In this document: positions 15,507 through 24,892 of the stretch, piece after piece
Position numbering within the stretch: position 1 is the stretch's first letter
Layout: the number at the start of each line of letters is the position of its first letter
Assembly (NCBI GenBank): GCA_947448725.1
Contig: CANFOM010000021.1
Location: 1 to 42,208 of the forward strand
Direction: 5' to 3'
Source of the DNA: Bacteroidota bacterium
GTDB lineage: Bacteria > Bacteroidota > Bacteroidia > Chitinophagales > Chitinophagaceae
DNA length: 42,208 nucleotides
The notes under the pieces: generated by a model
What the model was told of the DNA's origin: nothing
Seen by the model: only the letters and a program-made list of their open reading frames with translations
Databases searched by the model: none
Position numbers and translations under genes: made by a program

Positions 15507-16703
15507 TTAAACTTGTGTGATGTGGTATGTTTTCAAGGCTTGTTCGAGGCAATCCATGGCTTCATTGATGGCAGATTCATTGAGGACATAGGCCAATCTC
15601 ACTTCATTGGTGCCTAAGCCTGGAGTAGTATAAAAGCCGCTACCAGGGGCCAACATCAATGTGGCATTTTTATATCTAAAATCGGTTAATAACCACTGGC
15701 AAAATTTATCGGTATTGTCCACAGGAAGTTTCGCCATCACATAAAAAGCGCCACTAGGGGCTGGGCAATAAACACCTTCCATTTTTGATAATCTGTTCAC
15801 GAGCACTGCTCTTCTGTTTTTGTATTCTGCTCTGGTGCCATCAAAATAGGAAGCGGGCAAACTTAATGCCGCTTCGGCAGCAATTTGCTCTAAGGTAGGT
15901 GGACTTAATCGGGCTTGTGAAAATTTCATGACCGCTTCTATTACTGCTTTATTTTTTGTAACCAAAGCACCAATTCTTGCGCCACAAGCCGAATACTTTT
16001 TACTAAAAGTGTCTATCATAATCACTCTGTCTTCTACACCTGTTAAAGTAAGGGTGCTTTTAACTTTTCCTTCGTAACTAAATTCGGTATAGGCTTCATC
16101 AGAAAATAAATACAAATCTTTTTCTTTTATTAAATCTCTTATTTGCAATAATTCTGATTCACTGTACACATAGCCTGTTGGATTATTGGGATTACAAATA
16201 AAAATCCCTTTGGTTCTATGTGTAATTTTTTCTTTAAAAGATTCTATAGGGGGCAAGGCAAATCCACTTTCTATACTGGAAGTGATTGGAATAATTTTAA
16301 TACCAGCTGCCATAGCAAAGCCAATATAGTTGGCATAAAAAGGTTCTGGTACAATAATTTCGTCGCCTGCATCCAAACAAGCCATAAAAGCAAATAAAAT
16401 GCCTTCGCTTCCTCCAATCGTTATCAAAATATCTTCATAGCTAACTTCTATTCCTTTTGTAATATAATAAGCAGCTAATTTTTTTCTGAAACTTAATATA
16501 CCTGCGCTGTCTGTATATTCTAATACTTTTAAATCGGCATGCTTCACCGCCTCCATCATAATGCTTGGCGTTTCAATATCTGGCTGTCCAATATTTAAGT
16601 GGTAAACTTTAACGCCCTCTTTCTTAGCCGCATCTGCAAAGGTTGCTAGTTTTCGAATTGGAGAAGAAGGCATTTGTGCGCCCCTTTGGCTAATAGTTAT
16701 CAT
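15507..16703 (-). CDS. Class I/II aminotransferase (aspartate aminotransferase-like)
   Basis: This is a 398-residue fold-type I PLP enzyme. The key residues are in place: Asn174 in NPNNPTG (171-177), Asp202 in SDEAY, the Schiff-base Lys235 in DTFSKKYSACGARIG and the phosphate-binding Arg243. Family members transfer amino groups between amino acids and 2-oxo acids, usually aspartate or aromatic/branched substrates with 2-oxoglutarate. Exact specificity is not readable. The N-terminus ISQRGAQMPSSPIRKL resembles Bacteroidota homologues and supports the start. A TATCTTTG -7 box lies just 5 nt before the ATG, so the transcript may be leaderless; the next in-frame ATG is at 16673. Confidence 0.9.
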   Translation of the reverse strand: MITISQRGAQMPSSPIRKLATFADAAKKEGVKVYHLNIGQPDIETPSIMMEAVKHADLKVLEYTDSAGILSFRKKLAAYYITKGIEVSYEDILITIGGSEGILFAFMACLDAGDEIIVPEPFYANYIGFAMAAGIKIIPITSSIESGFALPPIESFKEKITHRTKGIFICNPNNPTGYVYSESELLQIRDLIKEKDLYLFSDEAYTEFSYEGKVKSTLTLTGVEDRVIMIDTFSKKYSACGARIGALVTKNKAVIEAVMKFSQARLSPPTLEQIAAEAALSLPASYFDGTRAEYKNRRAVLVNRLSKMEGVYCPAPSGAFYVMAKLPVDNTDKFCQWLLTDFRYKNATLMLAPGSGFYTTPGLGTNEVRLAYVLNESAINEAMDCLEQALKTYHITQV

Positions 16704-16708
16704 TTCGA

Positions 16709-16716
16709 CAAAGATA
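16709..16716 (-). promoter_or_regulatory. -7 box 5 nt before the aminotransferase ATG
   Basis: The minus strand reads TATCTTTG, an exact TAnnTTTG match, with only 5 nt to the start codon. Transcription would begin at or next to the ATG. A terminator for the upstream genes lies just before it, so a promoter is needed here. Confidence 0.45.
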
Positions 16717-16731
16717 GGTAAGCGCTAGATC

Positions 16732-16768
16732 AAAAAAAAGCGTCCCGAGTATTCCAGACGCTTTTTTT
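16732..16768. terminator. Hairpin terminator after the DUF1573 pair
   Basis: AAAAAAAGCGTC (16733-16744) pairs with GACGCTTTTTTT (16757-16768) around a 12-nt loop. On the minus strand it ends in a U run, so it terminates the DUF1573 transcript before the aminotransferase promoter. Confidence 0.85.
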
Positions 16769-16852
16769 ATAGTAGCAGTTAAAATTTAATAACAATCGGT
16801 AGTTAATAGGTATAATCAACCATTGTTTTATTGAATAGTTGAGCTGGCTATT

Positions 16853-17215
16853 TTATAAAATTACTTCTCCTTCGATTAATAATTCTGTCACATCTTTTTC
16901 CCCAGCAAATTTAACCGTAACATGTTTTTTAAATACACCACTAAAAGGGGCTGTATAAGTAACTTTAATATTTCCTTTCTGACCTTTTAAAACTGGGTTC
17001 TGATTATAGTCGGGTTGGGTACAGCCACATTCAGCATTGGCAAATTCAATCACTGCTGGTTTTGCACCCGTATTTTCAAAATTAAAAACAACTGTCTTGT
17101 GTATTCCTTTTTTTATTTTACCAAAATTATGGCCAGTTTTATCAAAGTGAATGGCGGATTGTGCCCAACTGGTTGCGGATAGTAGTAAGCAAAAAACCAA
17201 AGTTTGTATTTTCAT
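16853..17215 (-). CDS. Secreted DUF1573 protein (second of pair)
   Basis: The 120-residue protein has a signal peptide (1-18, ending ATSWAQ) and a single DUF1573 domain, an immunoglobulin-like beta sandwich seen in FDKTGHNFGKIKKG, the ECGCTQPDY cysteine motif and VTYTAPFSGVFKKHV. DUF1573 proteins are common exported proteins of Bacteroidota with no settled function; the related ASH/MSP-like folds bind other proteins. It follows a longer paralogue by 11 bp, so the two are co-transcribed, and a strong hairpin follows it. It ends right after the domain. Confidence 0.88.
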   Translation of the reverse strand: MKIQTLVFCLLLSATSWAQSAIHFDKTGHNFGKIKKGIHKTVVFNFENTGAKPAVIEFANAECGCTQPDYNQNPVLKGQKGNIKVTYTAPFSGVFKKHVTVKFAGEKDVTELLIEGEVIL

Positions 17216-17226
17216 GATTGTAAGTT

Positions 17227-17673
17227 TTATTGTTGATTAATAGGGGTTGGGTTATTGATTACCGGACCAGTGGGCGCACTGTTGGTAATAGCTACCCCTT
17301 CGCCTGTAAATTTAGTTTGCTTTTTTAAACCGCCAGAAAATTCTATGTCGGTATATCTACTAAACACACCCATAGCGCTACCGTTAAATGTAATTTGTAC
17401 CTGCGCATTTTGCCCTGGAGCCATTTTTTGATTGGCTTTGAAATTTGGGGTGGTGCAGCCACAGCCAGGTCTAACATTGATTAAGGTGACGGTATCTTTG
17501 CTAATATTGGTAATTTCTATGCTATAAGTGGCTGGTTTTCCAAAGCTTATTTTACCAAAATCGTATTGGTCATTTTTAAACTTTAGGAGGTCTTCTACTT
17601 TAGCCTGGGCTTTGGTTTCCTTAAATGCTAAGGTCAAGGCTAAAAGGGCGCTTATAAAAGTAAATTTTTTCAT
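17227..17673 (-). CDS. Secreted DUF1573 protein (first of pair)
   Basis: The 148-residue exported protein has a signal peptide (~1-22) and one DUF1573 beta-sandwich domain: NDQYDFGKISFGKPATYS, the GCGCTTPNF motif at ~69-77, and VQITFNGSAMGVFSRYTD. Relative to its downstream paralogue it has an extra ~20-residue Pro/Asn/Thr-rich tail, likely flexible. The pair may form a heteromeric periplasmic or surface component; this is inference from the tandem arrangement. Molecular function is unknown for the family. Confidence 0.88.
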   Translation of the reverse strand: MKKFTFISALLALTLAFKETKAQAKVEDLLKFKNDQYDFGKISFGKPATYSIEITNISKDTVTLINVRPGCGCTTPNFKANQKMAPGQNAQVQITFNGSAMGVFSRYTDIEFSGGLKKQTKFTGEGVAITNSAPTGPVINNPTPINQQ

Positions 17674-17787
17674 GATTTTTTATGATTCTTAGCACAATAT
17701 GCTAGTGAAATACGATATCGAAATTATTGAAAAATTGGTAAAAAGGGGATTTTACTTATTTCTTTACTTTTTATGAATTTTGACCCC

Positions 17788-17795
17788 TATTTTTG
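17788..17795 (+). promoter_or_regulatory. -7 box 4 nt before the second E1 start codon
   Basis: TATTTTTG is an exact TAnnTTTG match, followed by TCAA and then the ATG at 17800. It lies downstream of the first possible ATG (17773), so if used it makes 17800 the real start. Confidence 0.4.
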
Positions 17796-17799
17796 TCAA

Positions 17800-20178
17800 A
17801 TGGAATCCACCCTCGACGCTGTTGCTAACCAAGATATGCTCTCTTTTGAGGCTTTTCGGAATTCCGTTATTGCCGACTACCGCATGGCTTTATTGAGCAG
17901 AGAAGTAAGCTTATTGGGCAGGAGAGAAGTTTTAACAGGCAAAGCGAAATTTGGCATTTTTGGAGATGGTAAGGAAGTGGCTCAAATTGCATTGGCTAAA
18001 TTTTTTCAAAAAGGTGATTTTAGAAGTGGATATTACAGAGACCAAACTTTCATGTTTGCTTTAGGGGTAGCTAATATTGAAGATTATTTTTCTCAATTGT
18101 ATTCGGATGTTTACAATGATCCTTATAGTGGTGGAAAAAATATGAATGCTCATTTTGCTACTGAATTTGTAAATAAAAAAGGGGAGTGGAGTGACTTAGT
18201 CGATAGCTATAATATTTCTGCCGACATTGCACCTACCGCTGGGCAAATGGTTCGCGGTTTAGGAATGGCATTTGCTTCTAATTGTTTTAGAAGTTCAAAA
18301 CACAAGGCTCAATTTTCTAACTTAAGTAATAATGGCAATGAGGTTTGTTTTTGCACTATTGGAGATGCAAGTACATCGGAAGGTCATTTTTGGGAAGTAG
18401 TCAATGCTGCGGGTGTGCTACAAGTGCCCTTAGCTATTTTTGTTTATGATGATGGTTATGGTATTTCAGTACCAACCACTTTGCAAACCACCAAAGGGTC
18501 TATATCGGAGGCATTGAAGGGGATGGAAATAGAAAAAGGCACCAATGGTATTAAAATTTATACAGTGAAGGGCTGGGACTATGCAGCCTTATGTGAAACT
18601 TTTGAAGAAGGTATTTCTTTTACAAGAGATACCCATACACCTGTTTTATTTCACATTCAAGAAATGACACAACCCCAAGGGCATTCTACCAGTGGAAGTC
18701 ATGAAAGGTATAAAACCTCCGAAAGGCTTCAATGGGAAAGAGAATGGGATTGCAATAAAAAAATGCGGGAGTGGCTTTTATTGAATGAATTAGCGACTGA
18801 AGATATTTTACAAGAATTAGAAACAGAAGTAAAGCAAGAAGTGCGCGTACTTAAATTAGCCGCTTGGGAAAAATACATAACACCGATTAAAGAAAAAATA
18901 GTTGAAGGCGTTCAATTGGCACAACAAGGCTTGAATGAAGCTGACTTGAAAACTGTAATGGAGTTGGTTCATGAATTAGTTCAAAGTAGAGAGCCTTTAA
19001 AACGAGATATATTTAGAGCGCTTCATTTAGTACTTGAAAAAATTACACACCATCCTAATAAAAAAGCGATCCGTGATTTTTTAGATGCCTATTATCAACA
19101 AGAAGCTCCATTTTATAGCAAGGATTTATACAATGAAGGCCCGCTAAGTACTTTAAACGTATCTGTAGTTGATCCAATTTATCCTGCCGATGCGCCTACT
19201 TTAAATGGCTATGAAGTATTGAATCATTATTTTGATGTTTTGTTTGAGCAAAACCCTGCCGTATATGCTTTTGGAGAAGACTTGGGAAATATTGGAGATG
19301 TCAATCAAGGGTTTGCTGGCTTGCAAATTAAACATGGAGCAGATCGCATTTTTGATACAGGGATAAGAGAACAATCTATTATCGGACAAGCACATGGAAT
19401 GGCTATGAGAGGATTGCGTCCTATTGCCGAAATTCAATACTTGGATTATTTATTATATGGCTTACAAACATTAAGTGACGATATTGCTACACTACATTAT
19501 CGTAGCAATGGATTACAAAGTAGTCCTGTTATTATTCGAACTCGAGGGCATCGTTTAGAAGGAATTTTTCATAGTGGTTCACCTATGGGCGTTATCGTCA
19601 ACGCCTTAAGAGGGATGTTTGTTTGCGTGCCAAGAAATATGGTGCAAGCTGTGGGTATGTACAATACTTTATTACTTGGCAATGACCCTGCATTATTAAT
19701 TGAATGTTTAAATGGGTATCGATTAAAAGAAACCATGCCTTCTAATATTACAGAATTTACAGTTCCCTTGGGTAAGCCCGAAATTTTAAAAGAAGGCAAT
19801 GATATTACAATTGTTTCTTATGGTTCTACTTTAAGAATTATTGAAGATGCAGCGATTCGTTTAAATGATATGGGCATTGATTGTGAAATTATCGATGTAC
19901 AAACCTTGTTGCCATTTGATATCAATCATCAAATTCTTGTTTCGCTTAAAAAGACCAATCGAATTATTTTTATTGACGAAGATGTGCCCGGTGGTGGCAG
20001 TGCTTACATGTATCAGCAAGTTATTGAAGGGCAGGGAGGTTACCGTTGGTTGGATGTAGCAGCGCGTACCTTAAGCGCCAAAGCACATCGCCCTGCATTT
20101 GCAAGCGATGGAGATTATTTCTCAAAACCTAATACCGAGGAAATCATCAAAGTAATTAGTGAGATGATGGCAGAGTAG
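17800..20178 (+). CDS. Fused 2-oxo acid dehydrogenase E1 (alpha plus beta subunits)
   Basis: About 792 residues join an E1-alpha half and an E1-beta half in one chain, a thiamine-diphosphate decarboxylating component of a pyruvate/branched-chain 2-oxo acid dehydrogenase-type complex. The alpha half contains the RDQTFMFALG region, the ThDP motif GDASTSEGHFWE and YDDGYGISVP. The beta half contains YAFGEDLG, DTGIREQSIIGQAHGMA and the C-terminal transketolase domain with DVQTLLPFD. No E2 or E3 gene is nearby, as is usual for this fused form in Bacteroidota. An ATG at 17773 is in frame and would add nine residues; I prefer 17800 because a -7 box sits between the two. Substrate cannot be assigned. 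Confidence 0.88.
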   Translation: MESTLDAVANQDMLSFEAFRNSVIADYRMALLSREVSLLGRREVLTGKAKFGIFGDGKEVAQIALAKFFQKGDFRSGYYRDQTFMFALGVANIEDYFSQLYSDVYNDPYSGGKNMNAHFATEFVNKKGEWSDLVDSYNISADIAPTAGQMVRGLGMAFASNCFRSSKHKAQFSNLSNNGNEVCFCTIGDASTSEGHFWEVVNAAGVLQVPLAIFVYDDGYGISVPTTLQTTKGSISEALKGMEIEKGTNGIKIYTVKGWDYAALCETFEEGISFTRDTHTPVLFHIQEMTQPQGHSTSGSHERYKTSERLQWEREWDCNKKMREWLLLNELATEDILQELETEVKQEVRVLKLAAWEKYITPIKEKIVEGVQLAQQGLNEADLKTVMELVHELVQSREPLKRDIFRALHLVLEKITHHPNKKAIRDFLDAYYQQEAPFYSKDLYNEGPLSTLNVSVVDPIYPADAPTLNGYEVLNHYFDVLFEQNPAVYAFGEDLGNIGDVNQGFAGLQIKHGADRIFDTGIREQSIIGQAHGMAMRGLRPIAEIQYLDYLLYGLQTLSDDIATLHYRSNGLQSSPVIIRTRGHRLEGIFHSGSPMGVIVNALRGMFVCVPRNMVQAVGMYNTLLLGNDPALLIECLNGYRLKETMPSNITEFTVPLGKPEILKEGNDITIVSYGSTLRIIEDAAIRLNDMGIDCEIIDVQTLLPFDINHQILVSLKKTNRIIFIDEDVPGGGSAYMYQQVIEGQGGYRWLDVAARTLSAKAHRPAFASDGDYFSKPNTEEIIKVISEMMAE

Positions 20179-20440
20179 AAGCGTATCCTTCTAAATGCTG
20201 CGTTTGTTCTACAGATCCTAATCTAAATTTTACCGCTAACTTAGTCTTCTTTTCTAAAGCTCTTTCGGTATTGCAAAAAAATCCTGTTTGAGTCGTATAT
20301 AAATTTGACGCTACTTTTAAATCGGCACTTAGGCGATAATAGTTATATTTTATTTTGCTAGTATCACTCAATGGCTTGTATACATTGAGCGACAACAAAA
20401 AAGGAGCTAGACACAAAATAGATAAGCCTTGGTTTCTCAT
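20156..20440 (-). CDS. Small exported hypothetical protein coupled to yebC
   Basis: This 94-residue protein starts with a signal-like hydrophobic segment (7-19, SILCLAPFLLSLN) and carries a short KFRLGSVEQ...LEGY motif at ~70-86, which I recall from small uncharacterised Bacteroidota proteins. Its ATG shares an A with the yebC stop (TAATG), which points to translational coupling, and its 3' end overlaps the convergent E1 gene by 23 bp. It may be a genuine lineage gene rather than a shadow, because the frame does not lie opposite a gene for most of its length. Function unknown. Confidence 0.55.
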   Translation of the reverse strand: MRNQGLSILCLAPFLLSLNVYKPLSDTSKIKYNYYRLSADLKVASNLYTTQTGFFCNTERALEKKTKLAVKFRLGSVEQTQHLEGYASTLPSSH

Positions 20441-21165
20441 TAGGCGCCCATATTATGAAACACTTTATTCACGTCTTCGTCTTCTTCTAATCTTTCAATT
20501 AATTTACTAATGTCTTCTGCTTGCTCATCTGTCACTGGAACAGTAGTAGTAGGGATCCATTCTAATTCAGCACTAATGGGATGTAAATTTTTATCTTCTA
20601 ATGCTTTTTGTAAATTTCCAAAATCGGTAAAGGCGCAACGTAATACTATAATTGCATTTCCGTTATCGTCGTTGCTTTCGCCTAATTCATCTAAGCCATG
20701 ATCAATTAATTCTAATTCTAAATCATCCATATTTAAGCCTTCTGGCTTTAAATTAAACACGCCCATTTTTTTAAATTGAAAACTTACACTTCCGGAATTG
20801 CCTAAAGTGCCGTGCCCTTTATTAAAATGACTTTTTACATTGGCTACTGTTCTTACATGATTGTCAGTAGCTGTTTCTACTAATAAAGCCACCCCATGTG
20901 GAGCATAACCTTCATACAATATTTCTTCATAGTTGCTAGTGTCTTTACCCATGGCTCTTTTAATAGCCGCCTCCACACGATCCTTGGGCATGCCCACACT
21001 TCTTGCATTTTGATAGCATCTTCTTAAAGCAGGATTATCATCAGGATTAGGACCACTTGCTTTTACGGCAATTACAATCTCTTTACCAATGCGGGTAAAT
21101 TGCTTGGCCATGCGATCAAATCTTTTGAACATCGTGGCTTTTCTTACTTCAAATATCCTTCCCAT
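20440..21165 (-). CDS. yebC: YebC/PmpR family protein (TACO1-like)
   Basis: This 241-residue cytoplasmic protein has the three-domain YebC fold; family members have been described as transcription regulators and as translation factors that help ribosomes through difficult motifs. Motifs seen: [23 protein letters not shown] at the start, [34 protein letters not shown] and the [18 protein letters not shown] stretch. The frame is open further upstream to 21234 but that extension crosses a terminator hairpin, so the start at 21165 is chosen. It is followed directly by the small exported gene through a TAATG overlap. Confidence 0.95.
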   Translation of the reverse strand: MGRIFEVRKATMFKRFDRMAKQFTRIGKEIVIAVKASGPNPDDNPALRRCYQNARSVGMPKDRVEAAIKRAMGKDTSNYEEILYEGYAPHGVALLVETATDNHVRTVANVKSHFNKGHGTLGNSGSVSFQFKKMGVFNLKPEGLNMDDLELELIDHGLDELGESNDDNGNAIIVLRCAFTDFGNLQKALEDKNLHPISAELEWIPTTTVPVTDEQAEDISKLIERLEEDEDVNKVFHNMGA

Positions 21166-21197
21166 AGTTGTATGTATTAAGAGTTGCAAAAATAAGC

Positions 21198-21238
21198 AAA
21201 AAAAAATTGTCCCCCCGATAACTCGAGGGGACAATTTT
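21198..21238 (-). terminator. Hairpin terminator after the amino acid permease
   Basis: AAAATTGTCCCC (21203-21214) pairs with GGGGACAATTTT (21227-21238), 12 bp, with a run of A to the left that reads as U on the minus strand. It ends the permease transcript before yebC. Confidence 0.85.
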
Positions 21239-21256
21239 ATATACTGCAGTTTAGTA

Positions 21257-22750
21257 CTACTTGTTCAAATTGCTGTGTTTACGACCATAGACGAAGTAAA
21301 CGACTAGTCCCAAAGCCATCCATCCAAAGGCAACTTTAAGTGTTTGTCCATCCAAAGCAAAAATCATGGCCAAACAAATAATAGCACCTAATATTGGCAC
21401 CAAGGGCACTAATGGAGTTTTAAACGGACGCTCCATATTAGGCGATTTGCGTCTTAAAATCCATATACCAGCACTCACTAGTACGAAGGCGAATAAAGTT
21501 CCAAAGGAAGTTAAATCACCTGCCACATTACCTGGTACAAAAGCAGCAAATGCTCCTACGAATACAAATAAAATCCAGTTAGATTTATAGGGGGTTCTAA
21601 ATTTAGGGTGTAAATCAGAAAACACTTTAGGCAGTAGTCCATCGTTCGCCATGGAGTAAAACACACGTGATTGACCCATCAACATCACTAATATCACAGA
21701 ACTAAATCCTGCTAATATTGCAACAGTTACTGCAGTTGCTAACCAACCATAACCTGTCATATATGTGGAAATGGCATAAGCTACAGAAGCTTCACGTCCT
21801 TTTAAAGGATCCACAAAATCTTTCCAGTTGGCAACGCCAGTTAAAACGTGTCCAAATAAAATATAAAGAATCGTACATACTACTAAAGAACCTAATATAC
21901 CTATGGGCATGTCTCTTTTTGGATTTTTTGCTTCCTGAGCTGCAGTGGATACCGCATCAAAACCAATGAAAGCAAAGAATACAATGGCAGCGCCACCTAA
22001 AACACCACCCCATCCATGTTTAAAAGCACCAGAGTAATCGGCAATGACTTTTCCAGAAGCATCAATCAATGGAGGTTGTGTAGCAGGTATAAAATAGGGA
22101 GTATGATTTTCTGGTCTAATAAATTGCCAGCCTAAAATGATAAATAAAATTACAATAGCCACTTTTATAAATACAATAACTGCATTCACTATAGCAGATT
22201 CTTGAGTTCCTTTAATTAACAATAAGGTTAACAATAATAAGATTACTAAAGCAGGGGCATTCATAATACCATGGTGCAATACACCAGCAGTATCTGTGAC
22301 GCTTTCAAAAGGGGAATGGCTCCATTCATAAGGGATGCCTCCTCCCAGCAGCTTATTTAAATATTCACTCCAAGCAATAGATACTGTGGCTGCTCCTAAA
22401 GCATATTCCATAATTAAAGCCCAGCCAATAATCCAAGCAACGGTTTCACCCATAGTTACATAAGAATAAGCATAAGCACTTCCCGAAATAGGAATCATAG
22501 CTGCAAATTCTGCATAACATAAACCTGCAAAAGCACAACCAATGGCTGCGACAATAAAGGATAAAGTTACTGCAGGTCCGGCGGCTTGACCAGCTGCTGC
22601 TGCGGTTCTTACAAATAAGCCCGCGCCTATAATTGCCCCTACGCCCAATGCAACTAGGTTGCCTGCGCCTAAAGTACGTTTAAGACCTTTACCACCATCT
22701 TCCGCTTGGGCCAACATGGCTGTTAAATCCTTTTTTCTAAATAAACTCAT
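21257..22750 (-). CDS. APC-superfamily amino acid permease
   Basis: This 497-residue inner-membrane protein has about 12-14 hydrophobic segments and the APC signature near the N-terminus ([15 protein letters not shown], the unwound TM1 that binds the substrate alpha-amino and carboxyl groups). [25 protein letters not shown] is the TM6-loop signature of cationic amino acid transporter-like members. It likely imports amino acids with protons or exchanges them; exact substrate is not readable. It is a single gene with its own TAACTTTG box 31 nt upstream and its own terminator. Confidence 0.92.
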   Translation of the reverse strand: MSLFRKKDLTAMLAQAEDGGKGLKRTLGAGNLVALGVGAIIGAGLFVRTAAAAGQAAGPAVTLSFIVAAIGCAFAGLCYAEFAAMIPISGSAYAYSYVTMGETVAWIIGWALIMEYALGAATVSIAWSEYLNKLLGGGIPYEWSHSPFESVTDTAGVLHHGIMNAPALVILLLLTLLLIKGTQESAIVNAVIVFIKVAIVILFIILGWQFIRPENHTPYFIPATQPPLIDASGKVIADYSGAFKHGWGGVLGGAAIVFFAFIGFDAVSTAAQEAKNPKRDMPIGILGSLVVCTILYILFGHVLTGVANWKDFVDPLKGREASVAYAISTYMTGYGWLATAVTVAILAGFSSVILVMLMGQSRVFYSMANDGLLPKVFSDLHPKFRTPYKSNWILFVFVGAFAAFVPGNVAGDLTSFGTLFAFVLVSAGIWILRRKSPNMERPFKTPLVPLVPILGAIICLAMIFALDGQTLKVAFGWMALGLVVYFVYGRKHSNLNK

Positions 22751-22781
22751 AATGTTTAGGTTTCGGTGTTGAATTCAATAA

Positions 22782-22789
22782 CAAAGTTA
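22782..22789 (-). promoter_or_regulatory. -7 box of the amino acid permease gene
   Basis: The minus strand reads TAACTTTG, an exact match to the Bacteroidota -7 consensus, 31 nt before the start codon. No clear -33 element is seen. Confidence 0.5.
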
Positions 22790-22941
22790 TGTTTTTGAAT
22801 AAGTTGTTTAATGACAACACAATTTAGATTGGAAAATAGCACTTTTTTTGCAATTTCAAGTGCATTTTTTTCGAAAATGCAGTCCTTATAGGAGGCATTT
22901 TTTTACTACTTAAGTCTTATATTGCAGTACTATCTAATGTT

Positions 22942-24189
22942 ATGAAAAAATCAAATAAGCTCACCTTATACATTGTCATTGCTATGATTGCCGGTGCGAT
23001 TTTAGGTTATTATATACATGAAACACAAAGTGCAGATTCTATAGATAGTTATTCAAAAAACTTAAAAGTTTTAACTACTATTTTTTTAAGACTGGTTCAA
23101 ATGATTATTGCGCCATTGGTTTTTACCACTTTAGTAGTAGGTATTGCCAAATTAGGCGATCTTAAAACAGTGGGTAGAGTAGGTGGAAAAGCTTTGTTGT
23201 GGTTTGTGACCGCTTCTCTCATGAGCTTATTAATTGGTTTGGTTTTGGTGAATATATTTAAGCCAGGGGAAGGCATAGCATTATCCAATGCAGATGTAAC
23301 AGGCGCTAAAGATTTAATGGGCAAAACCCAAGTGTTTAGTTTAATCAATTTTGTGGAGCATGTTTTTCCAAAAAGTATGGTAGAAGCCATGGCCAATAAC
23401 GAAATTTTACAAATTGTTATTTTTAGTATTTTTTTCGGAGTAGCTGCTGCAGCCATTGGAGATGCTGCCAAAGGTTTTGTGAAAGCATTGGAAACCATTG
23501 CACATATTATTCTTAAAATGGTGGGCTATGTAATGAACTTTGCTCCTTTGGGCGTTTTTGGTGCCATTGCTGCTGTCATTGCCACTAAAGGCTTAGCCAT
23601 TTTTGAATTTTATGGTAAATATTTATTTTTCTTTCTAATAGGTATTGCCACTTTATGGGTTGTTTTATTGGGTGTAGGCTTTTTAATATTAAAAAACAGA
23701 ATACCTTCTTTATTAAAACATATTACTACACCTTTGGTGATTGCATTTAGTACCACCAGCAGTGAAGCAGTATTTCCTAAATTAACTGAAGAACTAGAAC
23801 GCTTTGGTTGTAAGGATAAAATAGTGTCTTTTATTTTGCCCTTAGGCTATTCTTTTAATTTAGATGGTAGCATGATGTATATGACTTTTGCAAGTATGGC
23901 CATTGCGCAAGCCTATGGAATACATTTAGATATTGGAACACAGTTAACTATGTTGTTGGTATTAATGTTAACGAGTAAAGGCATTGCTGGTGTACCGAGG
24001 GCTTCCTTGGTAGTGGTTACTGCCACCTGTGCGATGTTTCATATTCCTCCAGAAGGGATCGCTTTAATTTTACCTATTGATCATTTTTGCGACATGTTTC
24101 GTTCTGCTACCAATGTTTTGGGCAATAGCTTAGCAACAACAGTGGTTAGTAAATGGGAAGGTGCTTTAGAATCACCTAAGCAAGCATAA
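22942..24189 (+). CDS. Dicarboxylate/amino acid:cation symporter (DAACS, GltP/DctA type)
   Basis: This 415-residue inner-membrane transporter takes up glutamate/aspartate or C4-dicarboxylates with H+ or Na+. About eight membrane helices and the two re-entrant loops are visible. The serine-rich HP1 motif reads STTSSEAVFP, the TM7 motif reads FNLDGSMMYM (in place of the usual NMDGT) and HP2 contains SKGIAGVPRAS. Loss of the exact NMDGT leaves the coupling ion uncertain. It starts a tight plus-strand run; the DedA gene begins 10 bp after its stop. Confidence 0.92.
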   Translation: MKKSNKLTLYIVIAMIAGAILGYYIHETQSADSIDSYSKNLKVLTTIFLRLVQMIIAPLVFTTLVVGIAKLGDLKTVGRVGGKALLWFVTASLMSLLIGLVLVNIFKPGEGIALSNADVTGAKDLMGKTQVFSLINFVEHVFPKSMVEAMANNEILQIVIFSIFFGVAAAAIGDAAKGFVKALETIAHIILKMVGYVMNFAPLGVFGAIAAVIATKGLAIFEFYGKYLFFFLIGIATLWVVLLGVGFLILKNRIPSLLKHITTPLVIAFSTTSSEAVFPKLTEELERFGCKDKIVSFILPLGYSFNLDGSMMYMTFASMAIAQAYGIHLDIGTQLTMLLVLMLTSKGIAGVPRASLVVVTATCAMFHIPPEGIALILPIDHFCDMFRSATNVLGNSLATTVVSKWEGALESPKQA

Positions 24190-24198
24190 TTATAAACT

Positions 24199-24870
24199 AT
24201 GATCCATTTATTAGACGCTTTTCATTGGAGTCAATTATTACAACCTCAATATTATATTGAAAATGGTGGTTTGTGGTTATTGCTATTTGTAGTGTTTGCG
24301 GAAACGGGTTTATTTTTTGGGTTTTTTTTGCCAGGAGATAGCTTGTTATTTGTAGCAGGCATTTATAGCGCTCCATTGGCTGCTCAAATTTTCGTGAGTG
24401 AAAATGAATGGATTAATTTGTTGACCATTTTTTCATTTATAACGGTAGCGGGTATCTTAGGGAATTATGTGGGATATCGCATTGGAAATAAAGTAGGTCC
24501 CGCAATGTACGATTGGGAAGACAATTTCTTTTTTAAGAAAAAATATTTAAGACAAGCCAATGATTTTTATGAAAAGCACGGAGGGCGTGCCATTGTTATT
24601 GCTAGGTTTATTCCTATCGTACGCACTTTTGCACCAATTATAGCAGGCATCGTAAAGATGGATAAAAACAAATTTGTTTATTATAACATTATTGGTTGTA
24701 TCACCTGGGTAGCCACTATGCTTTGTGCAGGACATTTTTTACAATCATACATTTTAAATCATTTTCAATTTGATTTAAAAAAGCATTTGGAAGTGATTGT
24801 TTTGGGCATTGTGTTTGTAACTACAGCACCTGTTATTTTTCAAGTGATAAAACATCGTTCTAGAAAATAA
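24199..24870 (+). CDS. DedA-family membrane protein
   Basis: This 223-residue multi-pass inner-membrane protein of the DedA/SNARE-associated (VTT) family is linked in other bacteria to lipid carrier flipping, envelope homeostasis and membrane potential. The signature motifs are present: the re-entrant FFLPGDSLLFVAG at ~43-55 and the RFIPIVRTFAPIIAG block at ~136-150, plus the charged YFFKKKYLRQANDFYEKHGG-like region before it. It lies 9 bp after the symporter and 22 bp before the MFS gene, so co-transcription is likely. Confidence 0.93.
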   Translation: MIHLLDAFHWSQLLQPQYYIENGGLWLLLFVVFAETGLFFGFFLPGDSLLFVAGIYSAPLAAQIFVSENEWINLLTIFSFITVAGILGNYVGYRIGNKVGPAMYDWEDNFFFKKKYLRQANDFYEKHGGRAIVIARFIPIVRTFAPIIAGIVKMDKNKFVYYNIIGCITWVATMLCAGHFLQSYILNHFQFDLKKHLEVIVLGIVFVTTAPVIFQVIKHRSRK

Positions 24871-24892
24871 ATAAAAAATTCTTTTAAAGCTT

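Noticed and set aside
21166..21234. Upstream in-frame extension of yebC by 23 codons
   Set aside because: It crosses the permease terminator hairpin, and homologues begin at the MGRIFE-type start at 21165.
23097..23498. 133-codon open frame opposite the symporter gene
   Set aside because: It lies fully antisense to a well-conserved transporter and its translation has no recognisable domain.
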